A stretch of 64,000 bases of DNA from Bimuria novae-zelandiae CBS 107.79. Its lineage: Eukaryota > Ascomycota > Dothideomycetes > Pleosporales > Didymosphaeriaceae. Both the position numbers and the translations under genes were made by a program. Shown piece after piece: positions 1 to 10,905 of the stretch (position 1 is its first letter; every line of letters begins with the position of its first letter). The notes under the pieces are model-generated. The model had not been told where the DNA came from. It saw only the letters and a list, made by a program, of their open reading frames with translations, and did no database searches. The DNA is taken from assembly GCA_010015655.1 (NCBI GenBank), contig ML976666.1, positions 176,153-240,152 of the forward strand. Direction: 5' to 3'.

Positions 1-914
1 AATGGGGGGCATACCGCGCCAGGGCAAGAAAAGGCAAGAGAACGTTGTCGTCCAGGCGCCTGTCTGCGGCAGCATTTACCCAGTGTTCTACCATGGGCAC
101 TTGATGCCGAATGTCAAGATAATCCAGCTTCAGCTTGATGTACACGTCGAGCCCAAGTTCGCAGCCGCCATTCATTCCACCAAACCTACGAACTCCAGCC
201 ACCATTCGTGCGAACACAATCTCTCGATGCCAATGTTCCTTTGCCCATTCTGCGTCGTTATGTTCGTCTCTGTTGTGGTATTCGCGCGCCTCCTCATCCA
301 AGCCTTCGAAGCCGGGACAGAAGGACACTAAATTCCAGTAGCTATGTCTATGCGTCGTTCCAGGATAGCCTTCCAATGGCTAGCGTATCTTGGCGTATTT
401 TAACAAGGTATGCATGATTTTCGTGATGTAAATCTACCAAGAGCCAGTGGAGCCCGAAGGCTTCAAGACAGGGTTACTTACGTGGCGAAAACAGATCAAC
501 AGTGTCCCACCACTCAGGCTGCTGGAAGGCAACCCTCTCTAGATTCTCACCCTGCTCCTTGAAAGAAGCTACACTAACAGAAATTTGCTGCGAGAATTGG
601 CTGATAAGCTCGTGGAGGTTTGCCTGCGCTGCAATTGCTTGTTCGTGCTGTAATTGTAGTTCCGGGTGGGTTTTAGCGAGTTTGTTGGTAGTTTCTGAGG
701 TTTGATGGAACCGATGGGTGAGCTGATACAATTATTTCAGGTGCAGCTCTAGGGAAGAGTATGTGTAATTGCGAGCAATCGTCGCTTGACGCGTCGTCTT
801 CTGCAGTGCTTGTTCTTTATCTTCTCGATAGAGGCGCTCAAATTGCGAAATTTCTTTCACGGACCAGTATCGATCACGATGGGCGATATCTGCGATTTTT
901 TCCAAGGAATCCAT
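1..914 (-). pseudogene. Unrecognised gene broken by an in-frame TAA, partial at the left edge
   Basis: Two minus-strand exons can be joined: 482-914 and 1-369, with an intron at 370-481 (donor GTAAGT, acceptor GGAAG). The start is the ATG at 914. The N-terminal part is rich in Gln, Glu and Leu and looks helical or coiled-coil. The second exon stays open to the edge of the window and contains a Trp/His/Glu-rich stretch around EWAKEHWHRE. A TAA at 732-734 interrupts the first exon, and reading continues cleanly in the same frame on both sides. A CAA to TAA change (C to T before A) would explain it and is the base context RIP prefers. I do not recognise the family. It could instead be an expressed short protein of 60 residues, but the long open frame beyond the stop argues for a recently disabled gene. 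Confidence 0.5.
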
Positions 915-1068
915 GGCGCCGTTGTAACGGTTGAAAGTTGTAGAAAGGATTGAGAGGGGGTTGAGCTGTAAGGAGCAATTAAGGCAACTTACAGTGGCGT
1001 AGATACTGAGCTAGTTTAGTGACGCTCGCGCGTTCCTCTCCCTTACATGTTAAATTTTGTATCGTGTA

Positions 1069-1990
1069 TCAATATCCAGGAAATCCCAGCTCTTCCTGAA
1101 TCACTAACCATTCTACCGACCACGCCGTTTTTCGATCACTCTTCCTTCGCGATACAATATCGCCATTTGGCTCTATCCACGCAATCTCTTCCTCCTTGCT
1201 TCGCCATCAGTACCTCTTCCTACTGCCCCAACAAATATCTACATCCATCTCTTCCCTTGGAAGAACATTCAGTCCTGCGAACAAGGGATTATAGTACCCA
1301 CTGTCTGGGCCAGGCTCATAAGACGGCCAGTCACCTAGCACAACCCTAAGGTACTTCAATCCCGGGATAGTCGCCTTTAGTGTGCACGAAAGACTCCAGA
1401 AACTTTTAAACTTTACGGAAGCAATCATCGGGAGTTGCGTGAAGATATGGGATCGACTAGACAAGGTCCTATAATCGAACAACTCATGTAGTGGCTCAGA
1501 CAGAAGTGCTTCACCAACTCTGATCTCGATTTTGGAGAGCAGCGCGAAGCATTTGGGGGGGGGGGGGGGGGGAATAGAAGCAGCGAAGGACACAAAATCC
1601 GTTGGCGACGGGAAGCAAAGTGTCTTTGTGGGATAAAGCAGCGGTAGCGCTTCAGAATATCTGCATTCTTCGCAAAGCGGAGTAGGAATAGCGGTCGAAG
1701 CGCTTACATCTGACGGCAGGTTTGCATGAGTGGAAGTAGGTCGACAGGCCTGTGGCCCACCGCACGATCGCCTCCGCCTTGACAGCCACATGTGTCCAGA
1801 GAGCCCGTTGGCCTACATACCCAAAAGGTGTTGTATCCTATGTACTCCTTGTACACCTTATTCCTCAACTCGGCGGGAAGTCGCAGGAACGTCGACGTTG
1901 TCGGCGTCTATATCATCTGATGCTGTGACCCTAACGTTGCGACATTGCTGAGGGCCCGCTTCCGTTTCTCAGCCACCGGGGGAGTCCGCC
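1069..1990 (-). pseudogene. DUF7730-like gene with two internal stops
   Basis: The minus strand encodes a fungal DUF7730/F-box-like protein. Seen are the N-terminal signature LRLPAELRNKVYKEY, a LLPLMQTCRQ motif, then YSEALPLLY and FALLSKIEIRVG. An intron at 1661-1707 (GTAAGC..TGCAG) joins QTCRQI to YSEAL and leaves the frame intact. A TAG at 1908-1910 lies just before the conserved start of the domain, and a TGA at 1207-1209 precedes about 46 more open codons that end at 1069. The first stop fits CAG to TAG, the second fits CGA to TGA. No convincing ATG is visible upstream of the TAG. Family members are common in Dothideomycetes and have no established function. It sits between two other broken genes on the flank of an AT-rich block. 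Confidence 0.6.
1555..1572. repeat. Homopolymer of 18 G
   Basis: Eighteen consecutive G on the plus strand. On the minus strand this is six proline codons inside the DUF7730-like pseudogene, so it does not shift the frame. It is a likely place for slippage or sequencing error. Confidence 0.9.
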
Positions 1991-2917
1991 TAGCTAAGTT
2001 CCGCTTTTCTGAGGACCTAGTTTCTTCCTTTCCTTCTAAGGATCCGATATGAGGCAGTACATCATCTACACAACATAGCAGAGCAGTCCAGCAAGGAGTG
2101 TATCGCGTCCGACTTGACGTTCCCAAGGCATTTTTAATCTTACGCGTTCGGAAGCCTTATGGGGGAGAAGAGTCGCTGCGGATGAATGAGCTTCTAACAA
2201 TGTCGTTGACTTAACGGACGTAAGTTGCCGCGGCGTGGTGCCTGCCTGCACGGGTGAGCAGGCAGCTGTGAGAACCTTGCTTGTGCGACATTGGGCAACG
2301 CAGCAATAGTACAACACTGATAGCGTACACCTCTTTCACATCGTAGATTCACAGTCAGGAGACAGTCGATCATTTACATCAAGTTGTTTTCTCAGGTACC
2401 AGATGCAAACTCTTGTCCTGGTACGTACCTAAATTCGGATTGTATCCTTCTAGACTTCAAGCACAGCGGGCACCTGCATCTTCAAGGCGCCAGATGTTAT
2501 TAGGCTGACGCGGTGCTCGAAATGCTAGGCTCTTCACTGTCCACCAAAGCATGATAGTAAACGGATTGCGGTGGGACTGGGAGGGTCGGATTCCGTATCA
2601 GGTTAGTGCAAGCCCTGTTCGTCAATCAACAATTGAATCGAAGGATGCGCTAAATATAGGGGGCTGGGTCCGACATCCTGATCCTCACAAACGCGTTGAA
2701 TATATTGTCTCATAAATAGCAGTACTACGAGGAGGCATATCTTTTTTCTCCCATCTCAACTGCTCGATCCCGTAACCGCCATGGACGAAGAAAAGCGGCC
2801 TACGGCACGTACACAATGCGTGGCGCGCATATGTCGCAATGTTCTTATCTGTCCTTTACTCCCGTACTACGTGGGGGAACATTTTTGGATGAGGGTCTAA
2901 AGGAAGACATCGAGATA
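1991..2917. other. Intergenic, no gene recognised
   Basis: Base composition is near that of the gene regions. Short open frames on both strands are fragmentary and match no family I know. This probably holds the decayed 5' ends of the two flanking DUF7730-like pseudogenes. Confidence 0.4.
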
Positions 2918-4034
2918 TGAAAGAAATGAGCAGGAAAGGCAGCGGCAAGAGCTTGCACGATCACTGCTTCCGCCTCCGGTGACCAAAAGACCGCGAACTC
3001 AGCCTCTCGAAAACACCCATCGCCGGTTCTTCCCAACAAGGAGTTCGCGCCAATAATCAGCACAGCAGTCTATGGCTACGCTTACCTTACGAGCTACGGC
3101 TTGCAATATATGAAGAGATCATCGAGGATCAAAGTTTCCATGTTATCTTAAGGCAAGACAAGCTTCACACATTCCGATGTAAAGCTCAGATCAGGGAGAC
3201 AATCGAACAGGAAGCAGACATTGAACCGCTACTCTATTCCCCAGGCGGCACCAACAAAGCGTCTCACTGGCTCTGCTGGGAGGGCCAGACCACTGCGTTC
3301 ACCATCGGCGCACGTGGCCAAGCGGGCTGGAAACCGCTACAGCCATCTACTATAGGTGTTATACCATTGATGCAAACTTGCAAGCTGACGTCTGTGTATG
3401 ATTGAAATTTACGAAGCGAGTGGTTGCTGATTTGCCCTACATCAGATATTCGGAGTTCACGCCTCTCCTCTACACCAAGCCCACGTTCATATTCCACGAC
3501 TGGAACTCGCTGTTGGGCTTCTCCGGGTCGATACTTCCGCAGCGGCTCCAGTCCTTCAGATCCATCCAGTTCGACTGGAACGGGGACCCGGTTGAGAAAA
3601 ATTAGGTAACCGATGAGATCACAAAACCTTTCAATTACTACATGTATAAGAAACATGGGGGTTTGGGAGTGATGAGTAACCTCGAACTTAGAACCCCGCT
3701 ACCGGCATACACGATCGAGAACCGGCCCATCGTTTGGCAGGTGATTTGCGACATGATCTCCAGAATGACCGGTTTGAGGGAGTTGGACATTGCCCTGTCC
3801 AGAAACTGTTGCGGATGGCCTGAGGTGGACGACACAACTATACTGAAGCCTCTAATCGACCTTGAGGCCAAGCTGAGCCTACATCATTTTCGCATTGACG
3901 TGGATTGGAACGAGAAGGAGCGTTCGACATGGGAGGTACCAGAAGATGCGCCGTTCTCTTTGGAGCGCAACTTTTTATCTGTTCAACCTTTGTATGTCCC
4001 AAGGTTTGCACATGTTTCTGGTCTTTTGAGCTGA
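2918..4034 (+). pseudogene. Second DUF7730-like gene, with a nonsense codon
   Basis: Plus-strand relative of the DUF7730-like pseudogene at 1069-1990. The signature LWLRLPYELRLAIYEEIIED begins near 3070, followed by GVIPLMQTCKLT. An intron at 3390-3445 (GTCTGT..CATCAG) joins this to YSEFTPLLY, at exactly the position and phase of the intron in the minus-strand copy. The body then reads through LQSFRSIQFDWNGD to a TAG at 3603-3605. Beyond it the same frame continues for over 140 codons (TGLRELDIALSRN and others) to a TGA at 4032-4034. The N-terminal leader changes frame near 2990-3000, so the start is uncertain. The TAG fits CAG to TAG. The preserved frame on both sides suggests recent inactivation. 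Confidence 0.6.
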
Positions 4035-4775
4035 ACATATCTTACAGTCCCCAACTTTACCTTGGTTGTAATATGATCGGGTAGAAGATCTTTGGCGCGC
4101 CTTCGATCGTATCTACCTATGGTAGATTGCTCTCGCGCTTTCACAAAACGATCAAGAAGTTGTCAACCAGCGTCCTCTCGCGTATGCAATCACGTTCATT
4201 TTCGACACTCTACGTGAAGCAGACGTGACCATTTGGTTGGTGCTATGGTACCTGTATATCCGTTCCCAAGGTAGACTCCTCAGCACCTGGGTTATACCGC
4301 ATTTCTCCGATTAGGCCTTTTTTAAGAAACACCAGCACTGTTTCGGATTGATAATTTGCATCTTGCAGCCTCAACTCGTACAACAATCGGCGTGACCAAT
4401 GAGGTGCTCGGTGTCGAACTCTGCACCTGATCCGGCAATGCAGCTCTTTACCCGGCCATATAACAGCACCCGGAACTCTCGCTCCTCCATATAATTCCCA
4501 TCTACATAGATTAGGCCGCGCAAATACGGTGCGCATACTCTGGCCTTTTCGTTCGAGAAGCCCTCTAATACTGCGCTGCATGCTTGTCATACAAGCAGTC
4601 CCCCAGATGGAGGCTGACTACCGGGAAGAACGACGACCTTTACATAGCGAGATCTCCATCCAGGCACCGCGACTGATCGATTTCGGCATTCTCACGAATT
4701 TCCTAATCGCGTCCCACCTGCACTGCCGCAAACTCGCTCCCAGACGTACTGCAACGTAAAAAACCGGAACCCACG
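4035..4775. other. Intergenic, with a possible decayed minus-strand fragment
   Basis: No complete gene is seen. On the minus strand near 4370-4590 one frame without an ATG stays open for about 70 codons and includes APYLRGLIYVDGNY and EEREFRVLLYGR. This reads like protein rather than noise, but a stop precedes it and I do not recognise it. The last 300 bases are presumably the promoter of the secreted protein at 4776. Confidence 0.3.
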
Positions 4776-5245
4776 ATGCGCCTCACCCTCCTCGCCCTCG
4801 CGACCGCCATCACTGCCACGCCATTCCTATGGGCCGAAAACGCAGCCGTCACCACACCCATCTCATCAATCTCCGCGATTCCCACGCGCAACGCGACACG
4901 AACTCGGCATCACAACCACCACAAGGAGCCGACACCGACGTTCAAGCTCGAGTGCAATTGCCAGAAGCCGATCATTCCGGTCGGACAGATAAATCCTAAG
5001 GAGGTGAGTTGAGGTTGGGGCAAGGACAGGAGAATGCAAGAGAAGGCGGTATAGTGCAGATTGAAGGGTTTGAGCTAATGAATGGGTGTAGTTGTGCGAG
5101 TATAATTATTTCTTGAATATGGCGTGCTTTCATCAGGCGCAGGGTGGCTGCGCGTCGCCGACGCTCGCGGTAAGTATCCACAGATGCCTGAGGGGTCCAA
5201 GGATGATTAACGGGGAGGGATCTTTGCTGACGGTTGCAGTGCTGA
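4776..5245 (+). CDS. Small secreted cysteine-rich protein, effector candidate
   Basis: Three exons, 4776-5003, 5092-5169 and 5240-5245, give 103 residues. Both introns are GT..AG and phase 0; the first donor is GTGAGT, the second GTAAGT. The last exon supplies only Cys plus the stop. The start MRLTLLALATAITATPFLWA is a clear signal peptide. A Thr/Arg/His-rich linker follows, then a C-terminal part with six cysteines (ECNC, LCEY, ACFH, GGCA and the final Cys), enough for three disulphides. The size, secretion signal and even cysteine number are those of fungal effector or antimicrobial-type small secreted proteins; no function can be assigned. It lies 0.4 kb from the edge of a transposon-derived AT-rich block, a typical place for such genes. 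Ending on Cys-stop after an intron is unusual and should be checked against RNA. Confidence 0.62.
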
Positions 5246-5521
5246 GTCGGGTCGGATAAAGGGTGTAGGATAGGCCGGAATGTGCGCCTTCTCTCGGGAA
5301 CATCTGTTGTACATACTTTCACAGAGACGGGTCGGCAAGGGGGCATCTCAAATCGCATGAGACCCGTTCGTGCAGACTGATCTCGCGCAGAGTGCTTTGC
5401 CCATCCTGACCAGACCATTGAACCTCTCTCTGTCTCTCATCTCAGCGGCAATTAATCCTTCCGTCTTGCATCTTAGATATCCTGCTTTCTTAAGCGCAAC
5501 CCACGCATTGCATCTGTTGTA

Positions 5522-5690
5522 GGAAGAAAGATAGAGGCTGCACGGGCTGAGGGAGCAACACAAGAGCAAATACGCGAGTTCCTTCAGCTCTACGAGAGGC
5601 TTCGCGTGGAGCTAGGTATACAGGCTGAGGATACGTGGAATATGGATGAGACTGGGAAGGCTCTCTAGGCGTATGTGCAAACACTAGAGT
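5522..5690 (+). mobile_element. Fot1/Pogo-type transposase fragment
   Basis: The plus strand reads through REFLQLYERLRVELG and then TWNMDETGKAL. This matches the region around the first catalytic Asp (NMDE) of DDE_1 transposases of the fungal Fot1/Pogo group, where the usual wording is W-N-M-D-E-x-G. A TAG follows directly, and the frame continues recognisably (YVQTLEYSQVV) before composition collapses into the AT-rich block at about 5700. The helix-turn-helix and CENP-B-like N-terminus are absent, so this is a remnant. The DNA to its right may be the RIP-mutated remainder of the element. Confidence 0.6.
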
Positions 5691-6789
5691 ACTCGCAAGT
5701 AGTTAGAAGAAGAAGGCCTACTATTAGTCTTTAAAAAATTATAAGTAGGTATTAATAATTAAGTGTGTATTAGCTATAGGGAAGAAACTACGCTACGTAG
5801 TAATATTTAAAGACTAGAATCTATAGACTGCTTAGTTTCTTATAAAAGTTCTAGACTAGCTTTATATAACCTTATAAAATAGCTAGATATTAAATACTAT
5901 AGTGGTTAAATAGCTACGTTGCGTATTTCTACCTAATATCGCTCTATTACGTAACCGCTAGAGGATGTTAATCTTAGCTAGCTATAATAACTATATTAAC
6001 CTAGAATTCTTATAGCTTTATAAATAGAATAAAATTTAGCTTTTATTTATACCTCCTTATTCTTAATATATTTTATAGTCTCTAGATTTCTCTACTTTCT
6101 TAGGAGTAAAGACGTTTTATTAAAATTAAATTTAAGAGCTCTCTTACCTAAGTAACGTAATACTTATTAAAAAGGAATATTTTATCTCTGCCTACTATAT
6201 AGCTGGAGAAAAAGTAATTACTAAAAGAGTTATATAAGTAAGATAGGCTACTATAGGCATCTATCTATTAAATATTAAGCAAGTAATTAACTTATTATAA
6301 GTAACTTAGAGGCCTGTTACGCTACTAAGCTAAAATAATTTTAATTATATATTAAAAAATATCTTTTTACCCCTTATAGCCCTCGCGATCTTTACGTGGC
6401 TTTGTAAAAGCTTTATAAGAATAAAAAAAGTAAGTTATAAAGCTTATTAGCTCTTTTATAAAGTAGGTAAGGTAATTATACTTATAAATATATAAGTAGT
6501 AAAGCTTAAAGTAGAGAATAAAAGACTTTAGAGTTAATTTAAAGCTCTTAAGCTTTAGTAGTTATAAAAGAGAGTTTATATAGACCCAAATTAACGCTTT
6601 ATAAATATAAATAAAATTATAATAATAAAGCAGGCGTCTAATTTTTTTGCCTTAAAAAATAATAGTTAAGTAGTAAAAAAAAAGAAGCTAAGAGAGTAGT
6701 AACTAAAGAAGTAGTTAAAACTTTTTAATTTTTATGTATAAAGTAGCAATTATAACTAGGTTAATAAAATAAAAACGATTTTTTCTAAG

Positions 6790-7215
6790 GGGTGGCCAAT
6801 TTGGTGGGTGATTAGTGTTACGAGCTCGAGGAACCTAGACTATGGCGCCACCATAACCGAAGATGGATGGGGGGGAGGTGGACGATGCTGCACCATAGCT
6901 AGCCTGCGAGGATTCGTGGGGCCACTTAGGTCAGCAAAAGTCACGTGATCACGATCCGCCAAGAACCAGCTTCGATGCCAGATTAAAGGTGATCCACCAA
7001 GGAAGAGGACAATCGACGGATCACCTAGGAACAGGGGAAGAAATAGACTAGTATATAGTGTAATAATTTTCCTATTTCTGTTTCCTTTCTTATAGTTAAC
7101 TTATATATCTTCTGTGCGAGTACGTTCTCCTATATAGACTAATAGTTATCTTATTTATTATAAGATTAAATTATATAGCTACGCGCTAAGTTGTTGTATT
7201 AACTTATACTACTAA
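6790..7215 (+). mobile_element. Possible LTR of a degraded retrotransposon
   Basis: A purine-rich AAGGGGTGG run at about 6787 is followed after some 25 bases by TGTTACGAGC at 6818. This resembles a polypurine tract next to the TG start of a 3' LTR. The following 250 bases have normal composition and then grade into AT-rich sequence. I could not find the second copy or a clear CA end, so this is a suggestion only. Confidence 0.25.
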
Positions 7216-7322
7216 ATAATCTATAAAGTGCTACTTTAGCCTTACCACCCTAACCCGGATCGGACCAAGGTGTGAGCGCCTCATAACAATTAGCAACCCC
7301 GGGTGATCAGGATCCCGGTCAG

Positions 7323-7711
7323 CTAGCTTATCGCTTGCTTGTTGCCAACTCTGGTCATTTGGGCCCCTTTTACTCTCATGTTCGGACATGGCTGTCTGCA
7401 GCCGACGCCGGTCGACTGCCATGTGCATGAAGTTTGACAGAGATAGATAACCGTCGAGCCGTCCGACTTGGAGAAACACCTGCTGTAGACAAAGTTGGGT
7501 GCTGTCGGAGCAGATTTAGCGAGAGCCAACAAAGGCATGTGGCATTGCGGAGAAGTCCCGTCATTCTAGAAAATAGTTAGAAGGGACTTACCAGCGCCGC
7601 ATGTGCAGGACGATCCAACGGGAGGAGCTGGGTCGAGAGCAACCGCCGTGCAGCAGCGGGAGCAGCGGTGGTGACCGCAATAAGGGCGGAGAAAGTAATT
7701 CCAAAACGCAT
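7323..7711 (-). CDS. Effector-like secreted Cys-rich protein inside the AT-rich block
   Basis: The ATG at 7711 opens a clear signal peptide, MRFGITFSALIAVTTAAPAA. The C-terminal part holds the cysteines (YSRCFSK, IYLCQTSCTWQ, GVGCRQPCPN) and ends at a TAG at 7323-7325. Two gene models are possible. In model A, exons 7592-7711 and 7323-7565 join in frame across a 26-base intron with perfect donor, branch (CTAAC) and acceptor signals; this gives 120 residues with six Cys, but 26 bases is below the usual fungal minimum. In model B, a 90-base intron (7502-7591, GTAAGT..CGACAG) joins a different frame of exon 1 containing GSSCTCGA; this gives eight Cys but needs a one-base frameshift after the signal peptide. 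It may therefore be a damaged gene. A TATA box lies upstream. Small size, secretion, cysteines and a lone position in RIP-degraded DNA fit known avirulence-gene settings. Confidence 0.5.
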
Positions 7712-7836
7712 GCTAATAGTTAGACGATACTGGTCGAATTCTATTAGACTACGGGCCGATCAAAGAGCTGTCGGAAGAGTTAGCTGTTTTGATACGGATG
7801 CTAATGCTCCAAATTGTACGTGTGCGATCGCGTGTT

Positions 7837-7845
7837 CTTTATATA
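7837..7845 (-). promoter_or_regulatory. TATA box of the island gene
   Basis: The minus strand reads TATATAAAG, 126-134 bases upstream of the ATG at 7711. The spacing allows a transcript start near 7810 and a leader of about 100 bases. Confidence 0.45.
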
Positions 7846-7922
7846 CCCTTTCGTTCTAGGCAGAGTTGCCAACAATTAATTAATATTTTTACTTAAATTA
7901 CTTTTCTTAATTTAATTAATCC

Positions 7923-7938
7923 CTCTCTCTCTCTCTCT
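7923..7938. repeat. (CT)8 microsatellite
   Basis: Eight CT dinucleotides, flanked by TTAATTAA-rich sequence on both sides. Confidence 0.9.
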
Positions 7939-10646
7939 AGAATTAATTAGTTTATTAATTTTTACTTAATTAATTAATTCTTTTAATTTATTTTTACGCC
8001 GTATTTAACGCTAAGAAATTATTAGTATTAACGTTAGCTATTTAGTATTTTAAGTAGTTTTCTAATTAAGCAATTAACTAGCTTAATATCTTAATTTTGG
8101 CGTATTAATCCTTGTTATTAATACTCTCTTATACTTTTTTTTTACACTCTTGCGCCCTCTTTCGTACACGTATATAATAGCTCTAGGTTTACGAAATAAA
8201 AGTAAAAGAGCTTTTTAAGTATAGTAAAAAGGCTAGTAGCATTACTAGTTATTACGCCTAACTTATAGAGTCTATAAAATTAACTTAGAGTAGTTAGAGC
8301 TTTAAAACTAAGCTTTAAGGCCTTAACGCTATAGCTTTTAATATAGAGTTTTTACTTTTAATTAATATACTTTTAGGACTTTTAAACGTATTAACGCTCT
8401 ATTATAGGCTACTAAAGATATTAACGCTAATACTATTTTTTTAAGCTACGTATAATAGAACTACTATTACTTTTTTTAGTTACCTTATTATCTAGCTCTA
8501 ATAGTCCTAAGCTTAAATTTAATACTTAGTTTATCATTAACTGTAATAGCATTAACTAGGCAAGGTTATTATAATATATAAAGCCTCTACGTACGCAGAG
8601 GTTTAAGAACTCCTTGCTTTATAATTATAAGTATCGCGTCACTCTCTTGGCAAATATATAGCGTATATTTTTTATCTGCCGCTATTGCCATATACAAAAA
8701 GTACCTAGTAATTAATTTATTAAAGAGACGACAAGCTCTACATCGTTGGCATGGAATTATGTAGAGTAAAGATGGCCAGGCCATGGGTACTTTTGCCCGG
8801 GCAAGGAGTTAACTCTATTAAAGTTAAGGTAGTATATTCTTACTAGCCTTATAATCGCTAGCGTTAGCGTGATATAAAAAGTATTTAATATTTTAAATTT
8901 TTTTAAATAATATTATTTTTAATTTGCTTCAGTTAGCTAGCTTATTAAAAATAAATACTTATTACGCGAAGTAGAGATACTATTTTTATAAAAGCTTTTA
9001 CGCGCTACTAAATTAAAGGCTAAGCTAGCTACTTTTTAAAGCTATATAATTATTACTACCTTCCTATTAAAGTTATACGTAAATTTATAATTTTATATAT
9101 AAACTAAGCTCCCTCGCGCTCTTAGTAAAATCTATATTAGCTTTAATAGCTAGTTTATAAAAAGTAGTAAGAGTGCGTTTTATAGGCTTGTTACTTACTA
9201 CGTTAATAGTTATAATAAGCTTTACAACCTACCTTTTGCCTTCCCTTAACTTAGTAGTACGTATACAGGCGAAAAAGTCGCTATAGTTATTATTAAAACG
9301 CTATAGGCCATTAGTATTAATGGTAGCTTAGTTAGGTATTTTATACTTAATAATATAGTAAATAATAATATAGCTCTTAAGGCGCTAAGCGTCTACTATA
9401 GCTTTACTTTATAAAACTAATACCTTTACTACCTACTTTACTTACTTAACTTAGTAGGGTAAACTATAATATTTAGAACTAATAAAGATGCCTTTAATAA
9501 TAACACCTTATAGTTTAGACTTAAAGAGAAATACTTACTCGAGTGGCAAGAAAAGGACCCTATTAAAGTTTTTATAAATATTATATACTTAATATTACTG
9601 CCTTAATAATATAGATTTTTAAACTTATTAAGCCTATTATTACTTGCTAGAATAGCTATTTTAATTTTATAAAAAAAGGAGTCTTCCTCTATGGCTTGCT
9701 TAATACTCTTATTAATTATAGAGTCGAAAGGAAGTTATAAAATAAGCCTTTAGCTTACGCACGCGATAAGGCTCCTACTAATAAAATTCTTATAGAAATA
9801 TATACTACTATTAATTTAGCTATAATTAATTATTATATTAAAGTCCTTTCGCCCTTACAACAGGCTATAAAGAGACTTAAAAGCTATAGTAACTTTAGCA
9901 ATTTTAATATAATTTATAAAATATATCTTACTGTTAAGTGCCTCCTTTTTTACTATAAGTAGCTTATTAAGAGCTTTTAAGATATTAATTTTAATAAGCC
10001 CGACGCTTTAAAAAACTACTTAAAAATTAAAGTAATAATATCCTATTTAATGCTCTTAAGGTATTATAAACTCTTTAAAACGATACTTATTTATTACGTC
10101 TTTATATTCCTCTACCTTTATTATAAGTACTACTTTATTAACGCATAGACTAGAAAGTATAAAACTTAGCTTAATAAAGTAAATTAGTAATTTTAAGAGC
10201 TTTAAGCTATGTATAAATTAAAAGATATATATCTTACTATTTTTTTACGCGTGAATAAGTAAAGCGCGTGAGTAATATTAATAACTATGCTAAGTTATAC
10301 GTTCAGCCTTTAAGAGCTAAAACTTTTACTCCACTTATTAATAGTACTAATAAGTTTAATTATTAGTAGTATAATAAACTTAGCGTCCTTAAGGATTACG
10401 CATACTATATAGATTTTATTAAATATTAAATATCTCCTTATAGTTAATACCCCTATTTTTTGGTTTATTATTAATCTTCTCTTAATCCTAGCGCCATCTT
10501 GTTACTATAAGAAGAAATTTTTTAAGGTTAGTAATATAATAAAGCTAAAATATTAAAAAAAATAAGTTTTTAGATGCTCTTTACAATCACGTGCGTACGG
10601 AGTTGGCTAAGAGCTAAATACTCTCCACCCTAGGAGACCCCGGACG

Positions 10647-10668
10647 GAGAGCTCTTAGTAGAGCTCTC
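10647..10668. repeat. Perfect 9-bp inverted repeat around GAGCTC
   Basis: GAGAGCTCT and AGAGCTCTC are separated by TAGT. A further GAGCTC follows within ten bases. The surrounding GC-normal island (about 10580-10700) is not coding in any frame. Confidence 0.7.
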
Positions 10669-10749
10669 AGAGCTCGAGATGCACGATATCTATTAGGTAT
10701 TATAGTAGGATAACCTTGTCTAGCTTATGCTATACACATTTTATCTTAG

Positions 10750-10905
10750 TGCGAATTTTCGATTTTTCGATAAATTAATTAATTATTAATTAAAAAGCCT
10801 TAAAATTAATAATTTATTAATTAATTACTATTTTAAGGTCCTTAATAATTAATTAAATTAATCCTAGCTAGAATTTTTGATTAATTAATTATTCGAAACT
10901 CTAGT
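10750..10905. repeat. TTAATTAA-rich inverted repeats
   Basis: Several TTAATTAA palindromes occur in both orientations. The left end contains TTTTTCGATAAATTAATT and the right end TTGATTAATTAATTATTCGAA, so the segment can fold back on itself. It could be a small non-autonomous element or low-complexity AT sequence. Confidence 0.4.

Noticed and set aside
3642..4034. Independent gene starting at the ATG at 3642
   Set aside because: It is the continuation of the DUF7730-like frame after the TAG at 3603-3605, with the same codon phase.
8587..8784. 65-codon minus-strand ORF in an AT-block island
   Set aside because: No motif, AT-biased codons, and flanks full of stops; more likely chance in degraded repeat DNA.
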